DNA of 11,790 bases from Desulfuromonadales bacterium C00003068 (GTDB lineage: Bacteria > Desulfobacterota > Desulfuromonadia > Desulfuromonadales > Desulfuromonadaceae): positions 22,048-33,837 of the forward strand of contig MAXR01000075.1 in the NCBI GenBank assembly GCA_001751155.1, given 5' to 3'. The notes beneath the pieces were generated by a model that was not told the origin of the DNA, searched no databases, and was given only the letters and a program-made list of their open reading frames with translations. Positions 6,902-11,790 of this stretch are shown piece by piece (position 1 is the stretch's first letter; each line of letters begins with the position of its first letter). The position numbers and the translations under genes are program-made.

Positions 6902-7386
6902 TGCGTATACTATTTGTAACACTTTTAATGTTTATAGCATCTTGGTCCTACGCAACTGAGCCTGAGATGAGCCATGATAGTGGTCAACCTGTGAAAATCA
7001 CTTCTGAGCAACTTGAAGCGGATGATCAGGCGGGTGTTTTTGTCTTTAAGGGTGATGTTCAAGCTCAACAGGGCGAAGTCTTCATCTATGCACAAACGAT
7101 GACTGTGTCCTATATTAAGGGTGAAAAACGTCAGATAGAAACTGTGATTGCTGAAGGTGATGTTCGTATTGTTCAACTAGATCGCATTGCAACGGGTGGC
7201 AAGGCGATCTTTTATCATCAAGAAGGTCGTATCATTTTGTCAGAAAAACCTCGTGTTGTTCAGGGTGATAACACCGTTGAGGGCGAGCGAATTATTGTTT
7301 ATTTGAATGACAATCGAAGTATTGTTGAAGGCAGTAGTAAGCGTCGAGTGAAGGCTGTATTCATCCCTGGTGAGGAAACGAAGTGA
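6901..7386 (+). CDS. lptA: LPS transport periplasmic protein LptA (OstA-like)
   Basis: LptA forms the periplasmic bridge along which lipopolysaccharide moves to the outer membrane. The 161-residue precursor begins with a typical signal peptide ([18 protein letters not shown], likely cleaved after Ala18). The OstA/LptA beta-jellyroll domain follows, from [15 protein letters not shown] (31-45) through [21 protein letters not shown] (49-69), [14 protein letters not shown] (79-92), ATGGKAIFY (97-105) and [20 protein letters not shown] (124-143). The last part matches the family's conserved end. The start is GTG at 6901 with GGGAG (6891-6895) upstream; it shares its G with the lptC TAG stop. The stop overlaps the lptB GTG by 4 bp. 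Length is somewhat below E. coli LptA (185). Confidence 0.95.
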   Translation: MRILFVTLLMFIASWSYATEPEMSHDSGQPVKITSEQLEADDQAGVFVFKGDVQAQQGEVFIYAQTMTVSYIKGEKRQIETVIAEGDVRIVQLDRIATGGKAIFYHQEGRIILSEKPRVVQGDNTVEGERIIVYLNDNRSIVEGSSKRRVKAVFIPGEETK

Positions 7387-8111
7387 GCCAACACGTCCTC
7401 AATGCAAAAGGGCTACAGAAATCCTATAAAGGGCGACGTGTCGTTCAGGGTGTAGACCTGTGTGTTGAATCTGGACAGGTTGTTGGTTTGCTGGGGCCGA
7501 ATGGTGCAGGTAAAACGACCTCTTTTTACATGATGGTTGGTTTGGTAAAGCCAGAAGTTGGTGCTGTTTATCTCGATGAACAAGAGGTTACCAAGTGGCC
7601 GATGTATCAGCGCGCCGCGGCTGGTGTTGCTTACTTACCTCAAGAATCATCGGTGTTTCGTAAGCTAACCGTAGAGCAAAATTTGCTTGCGATTCTTGAA
7701 TATCATGTTGCTGATGCGAAACAGCGTCAACAGCGCTTAACTGAATTGTTAGATGATTTTCGTTTAGGGCATGTAGCGAAATCTCCTGGTTATGCTTTAT
7801 CAGGTGGAGAACGACGGCGTACTGAAATTGCGCGCGCTTTGGTCATTGATCCCCGATTTATTTTACTTGATGAACCCTTTGCAGGTATTGACCCTTTGGC
7901 GGTGATAGATATTCAAAATATTATCGTTGAGTTAAAGGGACGCGGAATTGGGGTCTTGATCTCTGATCACAATGTTCGTGAGACACTCGGGGTCTGTGAT
8001 AGTGCGTATATTCTTAATAATGGTGAAATATTAGAGCAGGGAACGCCAGAAGACATTATTCAAAGTTCTGTTGCCCGTGAAATTTATCTTGGGGAAGATT
8101 TCCGACTATAA
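7383..8111 (+). CDS. lptB: LPS export ABC transporter ATP-binding protein LptB
   Basis: LptB is the cytoplasmic ATPase that, as a dimer with LptF and LptG, extracts lipopolysaccharide from the inner membrane. The 242-residue protein is the usual size (241 in E. coli). It carries Walker [10 protein letters not shown] (38-46), the Q-loop Gln87 in [16 protein letters not shown] (85-100), the signature [15 protein letters not shown] (139-153), Walker B FILLDEP (159-165) followed by FAGIDPLAV, and the switch His196 in ISDHN. The GERRRxEIARAL signature and the TVEQNL segment are typical of LptB rather than other ABC ATPases. The GTG start overlaps the lptA stop (GTGA) with TGAGGA upstream. LptF and LptG are not in the window and must lie elsewhere. 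Confidence 0.97.
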   Translation: MSQHVLNAKGLQKSYKGRRVVQGVDLCVESGQVVGLLGPNGAGKTTSFYMMVGLVKPEVGAVYLDEQEVTKWPMYQRAAAGVAYLPQESSVFRKLTVEQNLLAILEYHVADAKQRQQRLTELLDDFRLGHVAKSPGYALSGGERRRTEIARALVIDPRFILLDEPFAGIDPLAVIDIQNIIVELKGRGIGVLISDHNVRETLGVCDSAYILNNGEILEQGTPEDIIQSSVAREIYLGEDFRL

Positions 8112-8118
8112 AAAAAAT

Positions 8119-8149
8119 GGTGAACGTAATAGACTAATTAGAGTTCACC
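8119..8149. repeat. Inverted repeat GGTGAAC-N17-GTTCACC between lptB and rpoN
   Basis: A perfect 7-bp inverted repeat (8119-8125 and 8143-8149) encloses a 17-base AT-rich loop that itself contains the palindrome CTAATTAG (8134-8141). On the plus strand no T-run follows, so it is not a plus-strand terminator. On the minus strand it is followed by A then eight T residues, so it could stop antisense transcription. It could equally be a protein-binding site ahead of rpoN. Confidence 0.5.
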
Positions 8150-8163
8150 GTAAACGTCACGAT

Positions 8164-8189
8164 TATAAACTTATTTGGTAGGGTCTTGG
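8164..8189 (+). promoter_or_regulatory. Possible -10 element and ribosome binding site ahead of rpoN
   Basis: TATAAA (8164-8169) matches the sigma-70 -10 consensus in 5 of 6 positions but has no good -35 box at 16-18 bases upstream. TAGGG (8179-8183) then serves as the ribosome binding site for the ATG at 8190. A promoter here would give a leader of only about 14 bases. It is offered as a weak candidate. Confidence 0.25.
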
Positions 8190-9638
8190 ATGGCACTGGA
8201 ATTACGCCAACAACTTAAATTAACTCAGCAATTGGTGATGACACCACAGCTGCAACAAGCGATTAAGTTATTGCAACTGTCTCGTGTTGAGCTAGAAGAT
8301 GTTGTCAATCAAGAGCTTGAGGAAAATCCGATACTCGAAGAAACACCACCTGATGATGAAGTGCGTCAAACAGAACCTGATGCTTCACCTGAAGCAGAAG
8401 TAGTTTTAGCTTCGGACAGTGAAAAAACGCAAGAGGTTACTGAAGCTGACGGTCTGGCGCAAATAGATGACTGGCAAACCTATTTACAGGGGTTTTCTCA
8501 AGGTGGTTCAGCGAGTGAAAACTACAGTGATGATGACCAGCCTTCTTACGAGAATTTGCTGACACCTAAAGATACGTTGGCCGACCATTTAATGTGGCAG
8601 CTAAATGTTTCGTCCCTTGATGAGTACCAAAAAGAGATTGCAGCAGTCATTATTGGCAATATTAACGACGAAGGTTACTTAGTTGCCGAATTAGATGATG
8701 TGATGGAACAAACTGGCGCGGAGATGGGTGCCATTGAAAATGTTATATCAGAAGTTCAGAAATTTGACCCCGCAGGGATCGCTGCACGAACACTGCAGGA
8801 ATGCTTAGCGTTGCAAATGGAATTTCTCGGTTTAAAAGATTCCCTTTCCTATCAATTGATCACAGATTATTCCAAAGAATTAGAAGAACGACGCTATTCG
8901 AATATCGCCAAACAATGTAAGGTAAATGTTGATGACGTATTCGATGCCACACGTTTTTTAGCAACTCTTGATCCTCGGCCCGGCAGCAAATATACAGAAT
9001 CTGATGTGCAGTATATTACCCCAGATATCTTTGTGCGTAAGATGGATGGCGAGTATGTGGTTTCGCTCAATGAAGATGGTCTAGCGAACTTACGCATTAG
9101 TTCTTATTATTCAAATGCGCTTTCGGGTAAAAAGGTTGACTCTGAAACCAGTGAATATATTCAAGAAAAAATGCGTGGCGCGATGTGGCTTATTAAGAGC
9201 ATCCATCAACGGCAACGTACTATTTTTAAAGTGACTGAAAGTATCGTCAAGTTTCAACGCGAGTTTTTTGATCATGGGATCAGTTATTTAAAGCCATTGG
9301 TCTTGCGTGATGTTGCGGATGATATTGAGATGCACGAATCGACGATCAGTCGCGTTACCACCAATAAATACGTTCAGACTTCTCAGGGATTGTTAGAACT
9401 TAAGTTCTTTTTTAATAGTGGGATCGGCACGACCGGTGGTGATTCGATTGCTTCGGAAAGTGTAAAAAACAGAATTAAGGAAATAATAGCTGAAGAAAAT
9501 GAAAAAAAGCCTTATTCTGATCAGAAGATTGTTGATATGCTTCAGGATTGTGGAATTGATATTGCTCGACGTACGGTAACAAAATATAGAGAGATGTTGG
9601 GAATTGGATCATCGACAGCCCGCAAGCGTCTTTTTTAA
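8190..9638 (+). CDS. rpoN: RNA polymerase sigma-54 factor
   Basis: Sigma-54 directs RNA polymerase to -24/-12 promoters that need an AAA+ activator, typically for nitrogen, motility, respiration and envelope functions. The 482-residue protein has all regions. Gln/Leu-rich region I (1-50) includes LTQQLVMTPQLQQAIKLLQL (11-30) and EENPILEE (44-51). Acidic region II spans about 51-120, and the core-binding domain about 120-310 includes FDPAGIAARTLQECL (192-206). The helix-turn-helix is around LRDVADDIEMHESTISRVT (372-390), and the RpoN box is ARRTVTKYRE (459-468). The frame is open to a TTG at 8175, but ATG 8190 has the AGGG ribosome binding site and begins the canonical region I. The gene follows lptB as in many proteobacteria and starts the regulatory half of the cluster. 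Confidence 0.97.
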   Translation: MALELRQQLKLTQQLVMTPQLQQAIKLLQLSRVELEDVVNQELEENPILEETPPDDEVRQTEPDASPEAEVVLASDSEKTQEVTEADGLAQIDDWQTYLQGFSQGGSASENYSDDDQPSYENLLTPKDTLADHLMWQLNVSSLDEYQKEIAAVIIGNINDEGYLVAELDDVMEQTGAEMGAIENVISEVQKFDPAGIAARTLQECLALQMEFLGLKDSLSYQLITDYSKELEERRYSNIAKQCKVNVDDVFDATRFLATLDPRPGSKYTESDVQYITPDIFVRKMDGEYVVSLNEDGLANLRISSYYSNALSGKKVDSETSEYIQEKMRGAMWLIKSIHQRQRTIFKVTESIVKFQREFFDHGISYLKPLVLRDVADDIEMHESTISRVTTNKYVQTSQGLLELKFFFNSGIGTTGGDSIASESVKNRIKEIIAEENEKKPYSDQKIVDMLQDCGIDIARRTVTKYREMLGIGSSTARKRLF

Positions 9639-9668
9639 TCGTCCGTATTTAACCCAAAAGGAGACTCC

Positions 9669-10217
9669 ATGAATATTTCTGTTTCATTTCGTCATATGGA
9701 TACGAGTGAGCCTGTCCGTACCTATGTAGAAGAAAAACTAGCGCGTCTGACAAAATATATTGAAGAACCCATTGATGCTCAGGTGAGTTTGAACGTCGAG
9801 AAAAAAATTCGTCACAAAACAGTGGTTACTTTGGTCGCTAAAGGGGTGACGATTAAAGCCTCTGCTGAAGTGATTGATGATATGTATGCCGCGATTGATG
9901 CTGTTGTCGATAAACTTGAGCGTCAACTTAAGCGCTATAAAGAAAAATTGAAGAGTCATACTTCGCGCAAAGGTAAAGAGAGAAACATTACCAAAACCAT
10001 CTTTGAAGCGGCGAGTGTTGACGTTGAAGATGTTGATCCTCAAGTGATTCGTTCACATAGCTTTTCGCTCAAGCCAATGTCGGTTGATGAAGCGGTTATG
10101 CAAATGGATTTATTGCATAAAGACTTTTTAGTCTTCAGCGATGATACGACCGACCAAGTCAATGTCATTTACCGTCGTAAAGATGGTAACTATGGTTTGA
10201 TTGTTCCAGAAGGCTAA
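9669..10217 (+). CDS. hpf: Ribosome hibernation-promoting factor, long form
   Basis: HPF binds the ribosomal decoding site and joins 70S ribosomes into inactive 100S dimers in slow growth. The 182-residue product is the long type. The N-terminal S30AE ribosome-binding domain (1-97) has SVSFRHMDTSEPVRTYVEEK (4-23) and ends with the basic KLERQLKRYKEKLKSH stretch (82-97). A charged linker follows, then the C-terminal dimerisation domain (about 127-182) with SHSFSLKPMSVDEAVMQMDL (129-148) and VNVIYRRKDGNYGLI (164-178). Enterics encode a short HPF at this locus plus separate RMF; the long form alone dimerises ribosomes. A strong ribosome binding site, AAGGAG (9658-9663), precedes the ATG. A prominent hairpin follows the stop, so the transcript may partly end here. 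Confidence 0.96.
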   Translation: MNISVSFRHMDTSEPVRTYVEEKLARLTKYIEEPIDAQVSLNVEKKIRHKTVVTLVAKGVTIKASAEVIDDMYAAIDAVVDKLERQLKRYKEKLKSHTSRKGKERNITKTIFEAASVDVEDVDPQVIRSHSFSLKPMSVDEAVMQMDLLHKDFLVFSDDTTDQVNVIYRRKDGNYGLIVPEG

Positions 10218-10229
10218 CCTTATAAATGT

Positions 10230-10260
10230 CAGCGTGGAGACTCGTTCTCCACGCTGTTTT
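10230..10260 (+). terminator. Strong hairpin with T-run between hpf and ptsN
   Basis: CAGCGTGGAGA (10230-10240) pairs perfectly with TCTCCACGCTG (10246-10256) across a 5-base loop, followed by TTTT (10257-10260). The 11-bp GC-rich stem is a good intrinsic terminator, but the T-run is only four bases before AA. It lies inside an apparent operon, 18 bases before ptsN. It may therefore reduce read-through, mark an mRNA processing or stability point, or act as a full terminator if ptsN has its own promoter, which I do not see. Confidence 0.75.
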
Positions 10261-10274
10261 AAGATCGAATCACT

Positions 10275-10733
10275 ATGAATATTGTTGAACTGTTAAATTC
10301 TGAATCTGTTGAGGCTGAAATTAAGTCGACAACAAAAGATAATGTGTTAGCTGAAATGACGGATGTGCTGTTGCGTTCAGCACCAGGTCTGAATCGTAAT
10401 GAGGTGCTGACTGTATTACGTGAACGTGAGCGTCTGGGTAGTACGGGAATTGGCGAAGGCGTTGCGATTCCACACGGTAAACTCAAAGATATTGATCAGC
10501 TAATCCTCTCTTTTGGCCGCAGTAAGGCTGGTGTTGACTTTGATTCAATGGACGGCAAACCCGCCCATCTGTTTTTTCTGTTACTCGCACCAGAAGATTC
10601 GATCAGTATCCACTTGAAGACGTTAGCGCGAATCTCGAAGCTTTTAAAAGATCAGGATGTTCGTGAACAGCTTCTCACCGCTGGCACAGCAGATGATATT
10701 TATAAGATTATTCAAGAAAAAGAATCCGTTTAG
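10275..10733 (+). CDS. ptsN: PTS IIA-like nitrogen-regulatory protein (EIIA-Ntr)
   Basis: PtsN is the terminal phosphoacceptor of the nitrogen phosphotransferase system, a signalling chain with no sugar transport, and controls partner proteins by its phosphorylation state. The 152-residue protein is a single PTS EIIA type-2 domain of the usual length. The active-site histidine is His67 in GIGEGVAIPHGKL (58-70), and the ERLGSTGIG lead-in (52-60) is characteristic. The tail LAPEDSISIHLKTLARISKLL (104-124) also matches the family. It starts at ATG 10275 in a position consistent with homologues, but no Shine-Dalgarno sequence is visible (AAGATCGAATCACT). A strong hairpin ends 18 bases upstream. 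It lies between hpf and hprK, the common arrangement in this lineage. Confidence 0.95.
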   Translation: MNIVELLNSESVEAEIKSTTKDNVLAEMTDVLLRSAPGLNRNEVLTVLRERERLGSTGIGEGVAIPHGKLKDIDQLILSFGRSKAGVDFDSMDGKPAHLFFLLLAPEDSISIHLKTLARISKLLKDQDVREQLLTAGTADDIYKIIQEKESV

Positions 10734-10777
10734 TCGCCTGTTAATTGTGAGGCCTTCAACACTGATTGGTGGTAGAT

Positions 10778-11752
10778 ATGGCTCAGTTAAGTGTTAGAGA
10801 ATTACTGGAAGAGCAAGATACTGGGCTTGACCTTGAAATTCTTTCTGGTACAGCGGGGCTCGAAAAGACGATTGAATCACACCGGATTCAGAAGCCCGGC
10901 TTAGCATTAGCGGGTCATTTGAGTTATCTTCATCCAACTCGATTACAGATTCTTGGTTCAACGGAACTTAGTTACCTTGAAGGGTTAGATCCGTACGTTG
11001 CTGCCGAAAATGTTGAACGACTCTGCAAACTCGGCTTTTCTTGTTTCATTGTTACCAAGGGACAAACTCCCCCACCTGTCTTAATTGAAAAAACATCTAA
11101 GTACGATATCCCAATTTTAAGAACTCAAATGCAGAGTTCTGCTTTTATCTCCCTAATTAGTAAATTTCTTGAAGAGCGACTTTTGCCAGCAACAACGGTT
11201 CATGGTGTTTTAGTCGATGTTTTTGGTGTCGGTGTTTTACTTATCGGTAAAAGTGGTATTGGTAAAAGCGAGTGTGCTCTGGATCTTGTTTTACGCGGCC
11301 ATCGTCTTGTTGCAGATGACGTGGTGAAAGTTCGGACAAAACTTCCTGCTGTCTTGTTTGGTGAAGGCAGTGATCTGTTGCATTACCATATGGAGATCCG
11401 CGGGCTTGGAATTATTAATATCAAGCACTTGTTTGGGGTTTCTGCTATTCGCGAACGGAAAAAAATTGATGTGACGATTGAGTTGTTAAAATGGGAAGAT
11501 GGAGCAAATTATGATCGTCTTGGTCTTGACGAGCAACATTACGAATTGCTCGGAATTAAAATTCCACTGCTTAAAATTCCCGTTTGTCCGGGGCGCAATA
11601 TTTCGTCAATTTTAGAGGTCGCTGCACGGAACCAGTTATTGAAAGAGATGGGTTATAACAGTGCGCGTGAGTTCCAAGATCGACTTGAAAAGAGGATGGC
11701 TGAAGTGGCTCGACTTCGCTCTCATGTAATCATTGGCGATGATCTGGAGTAA
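10778..11752 (+). CDS. hprK: HPr kinase/phosphorylase
   Basis: HprK phosphorylates, and with phosphate dephosphorylates, a regulatory serine on HPr-type PTS carriers. The 324-residue protein has the family's two domains. The N-terminal domain spans about 1-130. The C-terminal P-loop kinase domain includes VHGVLVDVFGVGVLLIGKSG (141-160) running into Walker A GKSGIGKSE (157-165), GHRLVADDVVKV (174-185) and the signature MEIRGLGIINIKHLFG (205-220), with KIPVCPGRNIS near 266-276. His142, Lys163 and the Asp180-Asp181 pair fall at the conserved active-site positions. TTG 10766 and GTG 10769 are in frame, but ATG 10778 has GGTGG just upstream and gives the expected length. In Gram-negatives this enzyme usually belongs to the nitrogen PTS rather than to carbon catabolite repression. 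RapZ follows 3 bases after its stop. Confidence 0.95.
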   Translation: MAQLSVRELLEEQDTGLDLEILSGTAGLEKTIESHRIQKPGLALAGHLSYLHPTRLQILGSTELSYLEGLDPYVAAENVERLCKLGFSCFIVTKGQTPPPVLIEKTSKYDIPILRTQMQSSAFISLISKFLEERLLPATTVHGVLVDVFGVGVLLIGKSGIGKSECALDLVLRGHRLVADDVVKVRTKLPAVLFGEGSDLLHYHMEIRGLGIINIKHLFGVSAIRERKKIDVTIELLKWEDGANYDRLGLDEQHYELLGIKIPLLKIPVCPGRNISSILEVAARNQLLKEMGYNSAREFQDRLEKRMAEVARLRSHVIIGDDLE

Positions 11753-11755
11753 ATA

Positions 11756-11790
11756 GTGCGTTTTATTGTTATTACGGGATTATCAGGCTC
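11756..11790 (+). CDS. rapZ: RapZ-family RNase adapter / P-loop nucleotide-binding protein, first codons only
   Basis: The last 35 bases open a gene reading MRFIVITGLSG and then the start of a serine codon, which matches the beginning of the Walker A motif of RapZ (YvcJ family; GLSGSGKS at the extreme N-terminus). The start is GTG 11756 with GGAG (11746-11749) inside the hprK end, 6 bases away. In E. coli RapZ binds the small RNAs GlmY/GlmZ and guides RNase E to control glucosamine-6-phosphate synthase; whether that holds here is unknown. Position after hprK supports the call. The rest lies beyond the window. Confidence 0.78.
   Translation, partial: MRFIVITGLSG

Noticed and set aside
8191..8206. 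TGGCAC followed by TTACG at the rpoN start, resembling a sigma-54 -24/-12 promoter
   Set aside because: The -12 element needs TTGC and here reads TTAC; it also lies inside the start of the rpoN coding sequence.
1..11790. Mobile elements, CRISPR arrays, tRNA or rRNA genes, toxin-antitoxin or defence genes
   Set aside because: Reading both strands showed none; essentially all sequence is covered by conserved core genes, so I do not claim a hidden novel system.

Overview
The window looks like an ordinary, conserved chromosomal stretch of a Gram-negative bacterium. The gene order is kdsB-pyrG-kdsA-kdsD-kdsC-lptC-lptA-lptB-rpoN-hpf-ptsN-hprK-rapZ. From memory, this arrangement is typical of the Geobacter/Desulfuromonas branch (Desulfuromonadia, formerly Deltaproteobacteria). 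Base composition appears moderate, lower than in most Geobacter, which would fit a Desulfuromonas-, Desulfuromusa- or Geopsychrobacter-like organism. The taxonomic placement is an inference from synteny and protein style, not from a search.

Layout. Positions 1-166 (minus strand) hold the start of a short PrmA-like methyltransferase that runs off the window. A divergent spacer (167-304) follows. On the plus strand come a membrane-anchored TlpA/ResA-type thioredoxin (305-859) and a Fur-family metalloregulator (923-1354). CMP-Kdo synthetase kdsB (1381-2142) ends at a weak terminator-like hairpin. A 205-bp leader with an inverted repeat precedes pyrG. From pyrG to lptB (2348-8111) the genes are tightly packed, with 4-bp stop/start overlaps at pyrG/kdsA, kdsA/kdsD, kdsD/kdsC and lptA/lptB. 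rpoN, hpf, ptsN, hprK and the first codons of rapZ fill the rest. A strong hairpin lies between hpf and ptsN.

How the genes work together. KdsD makes arabinose-5-phosphate, KdsA condenses it with phosphoenolpyruvate to Kdo-8-phosphate, KdsC removes the phosphate, and KdsB activates Kdo with CTP. PyrG supplies that CTP. LptC, LptA and LptB are parts of the bridge and motor that carry finished lipopolysaccharide to the outer membrane. The second half is regulatory: sigma-54, a long-form ribosome hibernation factor, the nitrogen-PTS EIIA protein, HPr kinase/phosphorylase and RapZ.

I see no mobile element, CRISPR array, tRNA, rRNA, prophage or unknown accessory gene. No undescribed system is evident. 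The points worth a second look are mostly non-coding (the pyrG leader, the lptB-rpoN inverted repeat, the hpf-ptsN hairpin), plus the short PrmA-like protein and two genes that lack a visible ribosome binding site.
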